From Pseudomonadota bacterium (lineage in GTDB: Bacteria; Pseudomonadota; Gammaproteobacteria; UBA9214), in assembly GCA_041395565.1 (NCBI GenBank), contig JAWLAI010000002.1, positions 589,702-653,701 of the forward strand: DNA of 64,000 bases, written 5' to 3'. The stretch's first letter is position 1, and every line of letters begins with the position of its first letter. Positions 45,491 to 54,143 of the stretch are shown here, one piece after another. Position numbers and translations under genes: made by a program. The notes under the pieces were generated by a model that had not been told where the DNA came from, made no database searches, and saw only the letters and a list, made by a program, of their open reading frames with translations.

Positions 45491-46837
45491 ATGCGGACCT
45501 TACTCCTACCGCTCACCGCAGGCTTTGCTTTGAGCACACTGATCGCCTTTGAACAGGCCGATGCCAATGATCGTCGCGACCGCTTCCGGGTTGGGCGTAG
45601 TGCACCCAGCGAGGAGCCTGCCATGAACAATCGGCGCGGCGGCCGGCAAGCGCCAGTGAGCCAGAACCTCTCCGAGGCGCCAACGGGATACGACAATCTC
45701 ACCAACGGTTACCTCGAGCAGGGTCCGGATTACGCAACGCTCAACGCGGACACCGTCGTCGCCCTGCGCTCGTTCAATGACAACCGCTTTATCTTCGAGG
45801 AGGTCGAAACAGTTGCGGACGGCATCGGTCCGGTTTACAACGCGCAGAGCTGCCGCGAATGCCACGAGAACGTGGTCACGGGCGGTGCGAGCCAGGTCGC
45901 CGAACACCGTACCGGACGGCTCGATGGTGACGAGTTCTTCGAATCGCTCGGTGGTTCTCTCGTGCACTCGCGCGCGACGCACGCCGACATCGTCGAGCAC
46001 GTCTATTACGAGGATACTATCCGTACCTTCCGGCTCTCGACGAGTACCCTCGGCGACGGCTACATCGAGGCGCTCTCGAACGATACCCTGCTGCGGTTGC
46101 GCGCTGCGCAGCCTGCTGCCATGCGCGGCATCGCCGTGCTAACGCCCGTGCTCGAAGCCCCGGGCACAACGCGCATCGGGCGCTTCGGCTGGAAGAGCCA
46201 GCACGGGAGCCTGGTATCGTTTTCCGCCGATGCCTATCTCAACGAAATGGGCATAACCAGCCCACTGCTGCCCGAGGAGAACACCTCGAGCGGCATGCCC
46301 GTCGGCTACGGCACGGCGTACGATCCGGTACAGGATCCTGAGGACGACGGCGACGACGTGATTGCGTTCGCCGATTTCATGCGCTCGACCAAGGCGCCAC
46401 CGCGTGGCGAGATCACCGACACCGTGCTTGCGGGCGCGGCCGTGTTCAAGCGCATCGGTTGCGAGACGTGTCACACTGAATCACTGGCCACCGCCGCACC
46501 CGGCACACCGATCAACGGCGGTACATTCGTAATACCCGAGGCACTCGGCAACAAGGTCATCCATCCCTACAGCGATTTCCTGCTGCATGATGTTGGAACC
46601 GGGGATGGCATCCCGGTGCAGCCGACACCCGAGTTTGCGCACACGGCCAACGCCATGCGCACCGCACCACTGTGGGGTCTGCAGACACGGAACCGATTGA
46701 TGCATGACGGACTCACATTTACCCGCCAGGAAGCGATCCAGCGTCACCAGGGACAGGCCAGCACGGTAACGCGGCGATACAACGCACTTTCACCCGAGGA
46801 ACAAGCGCTGCTGCTGGAGTTCCTGGACTCGCTCTGA
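45491..46837 (+). CDS. Di-haem oxidoreductase (DHOR, DUF1111) family protein
   Basis: The 448-residue exported protein has a signal peptide (MRTLLLPLTAGFALSTLIAFEQADA) and two c-type haem sites, CRECH (about 121-125) and CETCH (about 324-328). These mark it as a di-haem peroxidase-like DHOR protein related to CcpA/MauG. NAMRTAPLWGLQTRNRLMHDG near the C-terminus is typical of the family. AGGGGG precedes the ATG at 45491. An animal-type haem peroxidase gene follows 115 bases downstream, so the two may act together on peroxide or an exported substrate. Reaction and partner are unknown. Confidence 0.88.
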   Translation: MRTLLLPLTAGFALSTLIAFEQADANDRRDRFRVGRSAPSEEPAMNNRRGGRQAPVSQNLSEAPTGYDNLTNGYLEQGPDYATLNADTVVALRSFNDNRFIFEEVETVADGIGPVYNAQSCRECHENVVTGGASQVAEHRTGRLDGDEFFESLGGSLVHSRATHADIVEHVYYEDTIRTFRLSTSTLGDGYIEALSNDTLLRLRAAQPAAMRGIAVLTPVLEAPGTTRIGRFGWKSQHGSLVSFSADAYLNEMGITSPLLPEENTSSGMPVGYGTAYDPVQDPEDDGDDVIAFADFMRSTKAPPRGEITDTVLAGAAVFKRIGCETCHTESLATAAPGTPINGGTFVIPEALGNKVIHPYSDFLLHDVGTGDGIPVQPTPEFAHTANAMRTAPLWGLQTRNRLMHDGLTFTRQEAIQRHQGQASTVTRRYNALSPEEQALLLEFLDSL

Positions 46838-46952
46838 GCACCGGACCAAGACTCCCGATATGTGCATCTGGCGAGCTGCCTTGTAATACACCGCCATGCG
46901 TCATCGCACCCCCGGGGAAGCAGGCGACGCAGACGGCATGGAGGTATGAATC

Positions 46953-48722
46953 ATGAAGCATCGATACCTGCTGACCGCCGCCGTCTTTGCGACCTGCAGC
47001 CTGCCCGCCCAGGAAGGTGCGCAGCTGCTGCTCGAGGCAGACCGCAGTGCCCGCGACCCGGGCACCTCGCCGGTCCTCCGTATTCAACGTTCTCCGAACA
47101 GACCCCGGCCCGAGATCAATCCCGGGGCGGGTTTCCGGCGCCTGGACGGTCGCGGGAACAATCTTCGACAACCCGACATGGGGGCTGCAGGCACGCAGCT
47201 GCGGCGCTGGGTTCCAGCCGCCTATGCCGACGCGATTGCGGCACCTGCAGGCCCGCTGCGCCCGAGCGCCAGGCGCATCAGCAATATCGTCTCGAGCCAG
47301 GACGGCGGCATTCCCAATTCGCGCCGGACCAGCGACTACTTGTGGCTGTGGGGGCAGTTTCTGGATCATGACATCGACCTCACCGACGGTGCCGATCCGG
47401 CGGAACTCATACACATTCCGATACCCACTGGTGATCCCGAATTCGATCCAGCGGGCAGCGGCGTCGTGACGCTGCCGATGAACCGCTCCCTGTACGATAC
47501 CGCCACGGGCTCCGATATGCCCAGACAGCAACTGAACGAGATCACCGCCTGGATCGATGCCTCGAATGTGTATGGCTCCGATGCCGATCGGGCAGCGGCA
47601 CTGCGGGCAAATGACGGCAGTGGACGGCTGCAGACCAGTGCCGGTGACCTGCTGCCGTTCAATACCGCCGGCCTGCCGAATGCTGGCGGCAGCAGTGCCG
47701 ACTTGTTCCTGGCCGGCGATGTACGCGCCAACGAGCAAGTTTCGCTGACTGTCATGCACACGCTGTTCGTGCGGGAGCATAACCGGCTGGCGCAGCAGAT
47801 TGCCGCGGTGAATCCGGGTTTGTCGGACGAGCAGATCTACCAGCGGGCACGGCGGCTGGTGGGTGCGATGATGCAGGCCATCACCTACCGCGAATTTATC
47901 CCGGTCCTCCTTGGAAAGGACGCGTTGCCACCCTATACCGGCTACGACAGCCGGGTCGACGCCGGCATCGCCAACCTGTTCTCCACCGCCAGCTTCCGCT
48001 TCGGTCACAGTGCGCTCAGCCCCACCCTGCTGCGTCTGGACGTGGACGGCAATCCCATCGCCGCCGGCAACCTCGCCCTGCGTGATGCCTTCTTCTCCCC
48101 CAGCGCGATCGCCAAGGCAGGTGGACTGGAGCCCTATCTGCGCGGTCTCGCCACGCAGCGGCATCAGGAGATCGATCCATTTGTCATCGACGATGTACGC
48201 AACTTCCTGTTTGGCGCGCCTGGCCAGGGTGGTTTCGACCTGGTAGCGCTCAATCTCACGCGTGGACGGGATCACGGCCTGCCCGACTACAACACCGCAC
48301 GGGAGGCGATGGGTCTGTCCCCGCAGTCGGGCTTCACAGGAATCAGCGGCGATCCCGCGATCCAGGAACGGCTCAGGGCCGCATACAACGACTCGATCGC
48401 GGACGTGGATGCTTGGATCGGTGGACTGGCTGAAGATCACCTGCCGGGCGCACTGGTGGGAGAACTGATCCATGCCGTGTTGGTGCGGCAATTCACCGCC
48501 CTGCGCGATGGTGATCGCTTCTGGTACGAACGCACCCTGTCGAAAGGCGATCAGCAACTGGTGAACAACAGCCGGCTCTCAGACATCATTCGGCGCAACA
48601 CCGGCATTGCCGACGAAATACAGGACGATGTCTTCCACGTGCCGGCCGTAGCAGCAACACCGAGCACCAACAGGCCAAGACCGATAAATGCGCCTGACCG
48701 TACCAGGACACGACGTCGTTAG
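46953..48722 (+). CDS. Animal-type haem peroxidase (An_peroxidase superfamily)
   Basis: The 589-residue protein has a weak signal peptide (MKHRYLLTAAVFATCSLPAQ). It contains a complete animal-peroxidase core. The distal His (about 139) lies in WGQFLDHDIDLT, followed by Asp residues of the calcium site. The catalytic Arg (about 274) is in LFVREHNRLA, and the proximal His (about 352) in RFGHSALSP. LTRGRDHGLPDYN is the characteristic late motif. The C-terminal tail is Arg/Pro-rich and disordered. Bacterial members oxidise halides or phenolics and may be antimicrobial. GGAGG lies about nine bases before the ATG. It lies inside a probable island next to a di-haem protein. Confidence 0.9.
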   Translation: MKHRYLLTAAVFATCSLPAQEGAQLLLEADRSARDPGTSPVLRIQRSPNRPRPEINPGAGFRRLDGRGNNLRQPDMGAAGTQLRRWVPAAYADAIAAPAGPLRPSARRISNIVSSQDGGIPNSRRTSDYLWLWGQFLDHDIDLTDGADPAELIHIPIPTGDPEFDPAGSGVVTLPMNRSLYDTATGSDMPRQQLNEITAWIDASNVYGSDADRAAALRANDGSGRLQTSAGDLLPFNTAGLPNAGGSSADLFLAGDVRANEQVSLTVMHTLFVREHNRLAQQIAAVNPGLSDEQIYQRARRLVGAMMQAITYREFIPVLLGKDALPPYTGYDSRVDAGIANLFSTASFRFGHSALSPTLLRLDVDGNPIAAGNLALRDAFFSPSAIAKAGGLEPYLRGLATQRHQEIDPFVIDDVRNFLFGAPGQGGFDLVALNLTRGRDHGLPDYNTAREAMGLSPQSGFTGISGDPAIQERLRAAYNDSIADVDAWIGGLAEDHLPGALVGELIHAVLVRQFTALRDGDRFWYERTLSKGDQQLVNNSRLSDIIRRNTGIADEIQDDVFHVPAVAATPSTNRPRPINAPDRTRTRRR

Positions 48723-49145
48723 CCGATTCTTCCGATCGGGCTTCCCGGCAGTCTGGGAACCGCAAGCGCTGATCGCTGCGAAGCACGCAGATACAATCTA
48801 CATTGCGTTTTCTACTTGCTGTTTAAAATGGGTCGGGGTCAGGGCATTTGCGGCCAGACGTCCCTGACCTGTGGGCCGCGCGATGCACGTTCATTCCCGC
48901 CATCGCGAGGACCACGAGACCGGAGGCCGCGATAGGCCGACGCAAACTCCCCGGTCAGGCGCTCGATCCGCAGATTGCCACGGCCGCCTGCGGCGGCCTC
49001 GCAATAACGAGGATAGTTGTCGGGGTGAAAGGATTTATGGCGAACGTTCCTGTCCGCCATGCCTCGTGACCGCCGCTACGCGCTGTTTAAAATTTGTTCC
49101 AGACAAATTTTGTGAACCACTGTCTCGGTCCCAGCTTCCACACGC
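48723..49145. other. Intergenic region at the island end
   Basis: These 420 bases contain no supportable gene. There is a 9-base hairpin AAAATTTGT-TCCAG-ACAAATTTT (49089-49111). Two TTTAAAAT boxes lie near 48821 and 49086. GC-rich direct and inverted fragments lie between them. It resembles repeat debris. Confidence 0.35.
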
Positions 49146-49202
49146 TCACACAAAATGAAAAGGCCTCCACCGCAGGGTAAGAGGCCTTTTCATTTTGTGT
49201 GA
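49146..49202. terminator. Perfect 22-base inverted repeat after tRNA-Pro
   Basis: The arms at 49146-49167 and 49181-49202 are exact reverse complements around a 13-base loop. The stem includes AAAATGAAAAGGCCTC and its complement, so T-rich sequence follows the GC core in both directions. It begins one base after the tRNA 3' end and is probably the tRNA-Pro terminator. Confidence 0.75.
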
Positions 49203-49203
49203 T

Positions 49204-49278
49204 TGGTCGGGGCGAGGATTTGAACCTCCGACCACCTGCACCCCATGCAGGTGCGCTACCAGGCTGCGCTACGCCCCG
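49204..49278 (-). tRNA. tRNA-Pro (anticodon GGG), two bases short
   Basis: The minus strand reads CGGGGCG, D-arm GCGC...GCGC, anticodon stem CCTGC-ATGGGGT-GCAGG (anticodon GGG), T-arm GGAGG-TTCAAAT, and encoded CCA. Compared with E. coli-type tRNA-Pro(GGG) it lacks two bases where the T-stem meets the acceptor strand (CCTCGCCCCG for an expected CCTCTCGCCCCG). Total length is therefore 75 rather than 77. The T-stem and acceptor stem cannot both pair fully. It may be inactive, mildly impaired, or a sequencing error. Confidence 0.75.
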
Positions 49279-49315
49279 TGGAAACGGTTAGGATTATATA
49301 CCGACGCGGCCGCGG

Positions 49316-49672
49316 TTACCGCTTCAGCAGATGCAGCACGTCCTCGAGTTCGACGCGGATCTGGTGCACGATCTGCTGGCTCTGGGTGACGTCTTCCCGG
49401 GCCTCCTCGCCTGACATCTTCTGGCGTGCGCCGCCGATGGTAAACCCCTGCTCGTACAGCAGGCTGCGGATCTGGCGGATCATCAGCACATCCTGGCGCT
49501 GGTAGTAACGGCGGTTGCCGCGGCGCTTGACCGGCTTCAGTTGCGGAAATTCCTGCTCCCAGTAACGCAGCACGTGCGGCTTGACGCCGCACAGATCGCT
49601 CACCTCGCCGATGGTGAAATAGCGCTTGCCGGGGATGACTGGAAGTTCGTTGTTATTGCTCGCTTCCAGCAT
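49316..49672 (-). CDS. MerR-family regulator next to ihfA
   Basis: The 118-residue protein has an N-terminal MerR winged helix (YFTIGEVSDLCGVKPHVLRYWEQEFPQL, residues 18-45; RRGNRRYYQRQDVLMIRQI). A short C-terminal coiled coil follows. There are no Cys or other effector ligands. Its start overlaps the 3' end of ihfA by 20 bases. In gammaproteobacteria this small MerR gene is a constant companion of pheST-ihfA; its targets are unknown. Confidence 0.92.
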   Translation of the reverse strand: MLEASNNNELPVIPGKRYFTIGEVSDLCGVKPHVLRYWEQEFPQLKPVKRRGNRRYYQRQDVLMIRQIRSLLYEQGFTIGGARQKMSGEEAREDVTQSQQIVHQIRVELEDVLHLLKR

Positions 49673-49952
49673 ACGCCTCTACCCTCGCCTTGAGTTTTTG
49701 ACCGGAACGGAAGGTGACGACGCGTCGTGCGGAGATGGGGATTTCCTCCCCCGTTTTGGGGTTGCGGCCGGGACGCTCGTTCTTTTCCCGCAGATCGAAA
49801 TTCCCGAACCCGGACAGTTTCACCTGGCGCCCGCCCTCCAGCGCCGCGCGGATTTCCTCGAAAAAGAGTTCGACCAGTTCCTTGGCCTCGCGCTTGTTCA
49901 AACCCAGTTCCTCGAACAGCTTTTCTGCCATGTCGGCTTTGGTTAGTGCCAT
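49653..49952 (-). CDS. ihfA: Integration host factor subunit alpha
   Basis: IhfA pairs with IhfB to bend DNA at specific sites in transcription, replication and recombination. The 99-residue protein is full length: MALTKADMAEKLFEELGL, the beta-arm region GRNPKTGEEIPISARRVVTF and the Pro at the arm tip. It starts four bases after the pheT stop. The operon position pheS-pheT-ihfA is the classical one. Confidence 0.97.
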   Translation of the reverse strand: MALTKADMAEKLFEELGLNKREAKELVELFFEEIRAALEGGRQVKLSGFGNFDLREKNERPGRNPKTGEEIPISARRVVTFRSGQKLKARVEAYAGSEQ

Positions 49953-49956
49953 AGCG

Positions 49957-52332
49957 TTACTCTCTCAGTGATGCCCCAAGTGTCTCCCCGAGCCGGGCGG
50001 TGATTCTGCCGACCGCGCCCTCGATGTCCTGCTCGGTTAGTGTGCGGGAATTATCCTGTAGAATCAAGCCGAAAGCCATGCTTTTTCGCCCCTTTTCTAC
50101 TCCCTGCCCCTGATAGACGTCAAAAATCACCAGCTCCCGCAGCAGCTCGCCCGCCGCGGCGCGAACCTCTGCCAGCACGGCCTCGGCCGCGATGTCAGCG
50201 TCGACCACCAGCGCCAGGTCGCGGCGGATCGAGGGGAAGCGCGAGATCGGGGCAAAACGCGCCAGCGTGCCGCGCGCCAGCACCGCGTAGTCCAGCTCGA
50301 ACAGGCAGGTCGCCGCGTCGAGATCCAGCTGCTGAGCCAGCTGCGGATGCAGGCGGCCGAGCCAGCCGACCGTGACCGCATCCTGGCGGATCGCCGCGCA
50401 CTGGCCCGGATGCAGTGCCGGGTGGGTGTCCGCCACGAAGCGGAAGTCGCCCCCGGCCCGCGCCAGCAGGGCCTCGACGTCTCGCTTGAGGTCGTAGAAA
50501 TCGACCGGCCGGGCCTTGCCGTCCCAGTGTTCGGGCAGTCGAGACCCGGCCACGATACCGCCCAGCACCGGTTCCTGCTGGATGTCGCCGGACTCGCGCC
50601 AGAAGCGCAGCCCGTACTCGAACAGGCGCACGCGCGTCTTCTGACGATTGCGATTGTGCTGCACCGCCCGCAGCAGTCCCGGCCACAGGCTGGTGCGCAT
50701 GGCGGCCATCTCCGCGGACAGCGGGTTGGCCAGCATGACCGCCGCGCGCGCGGGCTGCACCGCCTGCTGCAGTTGCGGGTCGACGAAGCTGTAGGTGACG
50801 ACCTCCTGAAATCCGCGCGCCACCAGCAGGTCGCCGTAGTGTTCGACACTGCGCGCGGTCTCCGGCAGCGGCAGCAGACCGAGGCTACCGTGCATGGGCT
50901 CGCTGGGCAGGCGGTTGTAGCCGTAGATGCGCCCGATCTCCTCGATCAGGTCCGCCTCGAGCGCGATGTCGAAGCGGAACGACGGCGGCAGCACGTGCCA
51001 GCCAGTCGCATCCTGTGTCTCGATGCGCATGCCCAGGCGCTGCAGGATTTCCTCCACCTCGGCCGCGGCCGGCTGCAGCCCGAGCAGGCGGGCGATGCGC
51101 GCCTGGCGCAGGTGAATCACCTCGCGCGGCGGCAGCTGCTCCGCCGCCACCTGTTCGGTAACCGGCCCGGCCGTGCCGCCGCAGATCTCGAGCAGCAACG
51201 CCGTGGCGCGCTCGATGGCGCGCGCCTGCAGCTGCGGATCGACACCGCGCTCGAAGCGGTGCGCGGAATCGGTGTGCATGGCGTAACGGCGTGCGATCCC
51301 GGCGATCGTCGCGGGCGGGAAGAACGCGCACTCCAGGAACAGGTCCACGGTCGTTGCGCCCACGCCGGAGTCCAGCCCGCCCATGACGCCGGCAATGGCC
51401 AGCACCTTGTCGTGATCGGCGATGACCAGGGTCTCGCCATCAAGTTCGATCTCGCGTTCGTCCAGCAGCGTGAGCCGCTCGCCCGCCTGCGCGAAGCGCA
51501 CGCGGATACCGCCGGACAGCCGCGCGAGATCGAAGGCATGCATGGGCTGGCCCAGTTCGAGCATCACATAGTTGGTCACGTCCACCAGCGGGCCCAGGCT
51601 GCGCAGGCCGCTGCGCCGCAGCCGTTCCTGCATCCACAGCGGCGTGCCGGCATCCGCACGCACACCGCGCAGCACGCGGCCGAGATAGCGCGGACAGGCC
51701 CGCGGCGCCTGCACATCGACCGCGAAGGTGTCGGCACCGGCCGCAGGGACGGGGGCGATCGTCACGGGCTGCACCGGCGTGCGCGTGAGCGTGCCGACCT
51801 CGCGCGCGATGCCCTCGATGCCGAGGCAGTCGCCGCGGTTTGGCGTAAGGTCGATCTCGATCAGCGCGTCGTCGAGGCCGAGCGCCGCGACCAGCGGCTG
51901 GCCGGTGCTGACAGATGCCGGCAGCTCCATCAGACCCGCGCTGTCCTCGCTGAGGCCCAGCTCCCTGGCGGAACAGAGCATGCCGAACGATTCCACACCG
52001 CGCAGCTTGCTCTTCTTGATCTTCAGGTCGCCGGGCAGCTTCGCCCCGACCGGCGCGAGCGGATACTTGCCGCCGACGGCGACGTTGGGCGCGCCGCAAA
52101 CCACCTGCAGTGGCTCGCCTGCGCCCAGCGACACAGTGCATACGCGCAGCTTGTCGGCGTCGGGATGCGGCGTGAGCGCCACGACCTCGCCGACCCGCAG
52201 GTCGGCCAGACCGGCGCCGGGACGCTCGACGGCATCCACCTCCAGCCCCGCCATGGTGAGCTGGGCGACCAGTTCGTCGGTCGTGAGCTCCGGGTCAACC
52301 CAGGTACGCAGCCATTGTTCGCTGAATTTCAT
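49957..52332 (-). CDS. pheT: Phenylalanyl-tRNA synthetase beta subunit
   Basis: The 791-residue subunit of the alpha2-beta2 enzyme has an N-terminal tRNA-binding OB domain (VGEVVALTPHPDADKLRVCTV, near residues 46-66). The B3/B4 editing region, the B5 DNA-binding-like domain and a C-terminal anticodon-binding domain (FPSIRRDLALVVD) follow. Length is normal. In E. coli pheS and pheT are almost contiguous. Here a 235-base gap with a MITE-like element separates them, so pheT may have lower or independent expression. Confidence 0.96.
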   Translation of the reverse strand: MKFSEQWLRTWVDPELTTDELVAQLTMAGLEVDAVERPGAGLADLRVGEVVALTPHPDADKLRVCTVSLGAGEPLQVVCGAPNVAVGGKYPLAPVGAKLPGDLKIKKSKLRGVESFGMLCSARELGLSEDSAGLMELPASVSTGQPLVAALGLDDALIEIDLTPNRGDCLGIEGIAREVGTLTRTPVQPVTIAPVPAAGADTFAVDVQAPRACPRYLGRVLRGVRADAGTPLWMQERLRRSGLRSLGPLVDVTNYVMLELGQPMHAFDLARLSGGIRVRFAQAGERLTLLDEREIELDGETLVIADHDKVLAIAGVMGGLDSGVGATTVDLFLECAFFPPATIAGIARRYAMHTDSAHRFERGVDPQLQARAIERATALLLEICGGTAGPVTEQVAAEQLPPREVIHLRQARIARLLGLQPAAAEVEEILQRLGMRIETQDATGWHVLPPSFRFDIALEADLIEEIGRIYGYNRLPSEPMHGSLGLLPLPETARSVEHYGDLLVARGFQEVVTYSFVDPQLQQAVQPARAAVMLANPLSAEMAAMRTSLWPGLLRAVQHNRNRQKTRVRLFEYGLRFWRESGDIQQEPVLGGIVAGSRLPEHWDGKARPVDFYDLKRDVEALLARAGGDFRFVADTHPALHPGQCAAIRQDAVTVGWLGRLHPQLAQQLDLDAATCLFELDYAVLARGTLARFAPISRFPSIRRDLALVVDADIAAEAVLAEVRAAAGELLRELVIFDVYQGQGVEKGRKSMAFGLILQDNSRTLTEQDIEGAVGRITARLGETLGASLRE

Positions 52333-52346
52333 CTTCTATCTAAACC

Positions 52347-52563
52347 TTTGCCACAGAGGGCATAGAGAACACAGAGCAAGACAATACTGCATCGCCCCCC
52401 TCGTCCCCGCGCCGGCGGGGACCCAGCCCCGCAGCGTGTGCCTCTCTATGAGGCTGGGTTCCCGTTTGGGCGGGAATGACGTACGAACTGTTATGCCACG
52501 GTGGTTGAACGAGAACCTTGCAAAATAATCTCTTTCCGTGTTCTTTGCGCGCTCTGTGGCAAA
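52347..52563. mobile_element. MITE-like element with TTTGCCACAGAG inverted ends, between pheS and pheT
   Basis: The ends TTTGCCACAGAG (52347-52358) and CTCTGTGGCAAA (52552-52563) are perfect 12-base inverted repeats. Similarity continues inward (AGAACAC in both). Inside is a second inverted pair, GGGGACCCAGCC...GGCTGGGTTCCC, flanked by the dispersed CGTCATTCCCGC-type repeat near 52410-52485. It has no coding capacity. It fills nearly all of the pheS-pheT gap. Confidence 0.65.
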
Positions 52564-52567
52564 TCCG

Positions 52568-53587
52568 CTAATTAAACTGTTCCAGGAACGTCAGGTCGTT
52601 CTCGAAGAACAGCCTTAAATCATTTACCCCGTAACGCAGCATGGCCATGCGCTCGACGCCCATGCCGAAGGCAAAGCCGGTGTAGCGCTCGTTGTCGATG
52701 CCGACATTCTCGAACACGCGCGGGTGCACCATGCCGCAGCCCAGGATCTCGAGCCAGCCGCTGTGCTTGCACACGCGGCAGCCGCTGCCCGAGCAGATCA
52801 CGCACTGGATATCCACCTCGGCCGACGGCTCGGTGAACGGGAAATACGACGGCCGGAAGCGGACGTCGAGATCGTCGCGTTCGAAGAAGGCGCGCAGGAA
52901 GGCATACAGCAGGCCGCGCAGGTTGGCGAAACTCACCTGTTCATCCACCACCAGGCCCTCGACCTGGTGGAACATCGGGGTATGGGTCAGGTCCGAGTCG
53001 CAGCGGTAGACGCGCCCCGGCGCGATAACGCGCAGCGGCGGTGCGCGCTCCTCCATGACCCGCACCTGCACCGGCGAGGTGTGCGTACGCAGCAGCGTGT
53101 GCGCGTCGAAGTAGAAGGTGTCGTGCATGGCGCGCGCCGGGTGGTGATCCGGGATGTTCAGCGCGCCGAAATTGTGGTGATCGTCCTCGATCTCCGGTCC
53201 CTCGTCCACGGTGAAACCGAGCGGCCGGAACAGCGCCTCGATGCGGCGCATGGTCAAGGTCACCGGATGCAGGCCGCCGCCGGCCTGGCCGCGCCCCGGC
53301 AGGGTGACATCGATGCGTTCGCCGGCTAGCTGGGCGTCCAGCGCGGCAGCCTGCAGCGCCGCGCGCCGCGCGTCGAGCTCGCCCTGGACGCGTTGCTTGA
53401 CACGATTGATTTCCTGGCCGGCCGCCGGGCGCTCCGTCGCCGGCAGCTGGCCCAGCTGCTTGAGCTGTTCCGTGAGCAGCCCCTTCTTGCCGAGGTAACG
53501 CACGCGTACGTCCTCGAGCACGCCGGCATCCGCCGCCGCCGCGATGTCCTGCAGGGCCTGCTGTTCGAGTTCGTCCAGGCTGTTCAC
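52568..53587 (-). CDS. pheS: Phenylalanyl-tRNA synthetase alpha subunit
   Basis: The 339-residue catalytic subunit has an N-terminal coiled coil (residues 1-85). Class II motif 2 lies around YRCDSDLTHTPMFHQVEGLVVD and motif 3 near the C-terminus (GFAFGMGVERMAMLRYG). The start is a GTG at 53587 with GGGAG upstream. It lies downstream of rplT, from which it is separated by a terminator-like hairpin. The pheS attenuation leader of E. coli was not recognised. Confidence 0.96.
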   Translation of the reverse strand: MNSLDELEQQALQDIAAAADAGVLEDVRVRYLGKKGLLTEQLKQLGQLPATERPAAGQEINRVKQRVQGELDARRAALQAAALDAQLAGERIDVTLPGRGQAGGGLHPVTLTMRRIEALFRPLGFTVDEGPEIEDDHHNFGALNIPDHHPARAMHDTFYFDAHTLLRTHTSPVQVRVMEERAPPLRVIAPGRVYRCDSDLTHTPMFHQVEGLVVDEQVSFANLRGLLYAFLRAFFERDDLDVRFRPSYFPFTEPSAEVDIQCVICSGSGCRVCKHSGWLEILGCGMVHPRVFENVGIDNERYTGFAFGMGVERMAMLRYGVNDLRLFFENDLTFLEQFN

Positions 53588-53702
53588 CTGACGGGGCTCC
53601 CTGTTGCTGTTCGTTGTTGGTCGATTCTACCGCAGCGCGGTGCGGCAGCGGCGCCGCCGGCCCGATGCAGGTGCTCTTATCCCGCCAGCCGCCGCGGCTG
53701 CA

Positions 53703-53735
53703 ACAAAAAGGGGAAAGACTCGCGTCCTTCCCCTT
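53703..53735 (-). terminator. Terminator after rplT
   Basis: On the minus strand AAGGGGAAGGAC...GTCTTTCCCCTT forms a 12-base stem with one G-T pair and a 4-base loop, followed by TTTTTG. It lies about 25 bases after the rplT stop and before pheS. Confidence 0.8.
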
Positions 53736-53759
53736 GCGGTTTACGTCTGCAGGCGGGGC

Positions 53760-54119
53760 TTATGCAGACAATCCGGCCCTGGCCTGGTCTGCCAGCGCGC
53801 TGAAGCCGGCTGCATCGAATACGGCCAGATCGGCGAGCACCTTGCGGTCGATCTCGATGTTGGCCTTGTTCAGGCCGTCGATCAGGCGGCTGTAGGACAG
53901 GCCGTTGTCGCGGGCCGCGGCGTTGATGCGCGCGATCCACAGCGCACGGAACTGGCGCTTCTTCTGGCGCCGGTCGCGATAGGCATACTGACCGGCCTTG
54001 ATGACGGCCTGCTTGGCAACACGATAGACCTTGCTGCGCGCGCCGTAGTAACCCTTCGCCTTGTTCAGCACCTTTTTGTGCCGGGCATGGGCGGTTACCC
54101 CACGTTTGACTCTTGGCAT
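53760..54119 (-). CDS. rplT: 50S ribosomal protein L20
   Basis: The 119-residue protein is full length with the usual basic N-terminus (MPRVKRGVTAHARHKKVLNKAKGYYGARS) and the RNA-binding C-terminal half (WIARINAAARDNGLSYSRLI). In E. coli L20 also represses rpmI-rplT translation by binding the leader. It lies 24 bases downstream of rpmI. Confidence 0.97.
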   Translation of the reverse strand: MPRVKRGVTAHARHKKVLNKAKGYYGARSKVYRVAKQAVIKAGQYAYRDRRQKKRQFRALWIARINAAARDNGLSYSRLIDGLNKANIEIDRKVLADLAVFDAAGFSALADQARAGLSA

Positions 54120-54143
54120 GACTGACTACCTCGAACTATGGAT

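Larger units (their letters stand above)
41331..49206. mobile_element. Probable old genomic island at tRNA-Pro
   Basis: A tRNA-Pro 3' fragment at 41331-41373 and the tRNA-Pro gene at 49204-49278 repeat the same 40-odd bases in the same orientation. The enclosed 7.9 kb carries the zinc operon, a di-haem oxidoreductase and an animal-type peroxidase, all accessory functions. No integrase or transposase is present, so the element is decayed or was only mobilised in trans. Boundaries rest on the repeat alone. Confidence 0.45.

Noticed and set aside
41331..49206. CRISPR array, integrase or transposase gene in the island
   Set aside because: I searched both strands for repeats with spacers and for tyrosine or DDE recombinase motifs and found none.
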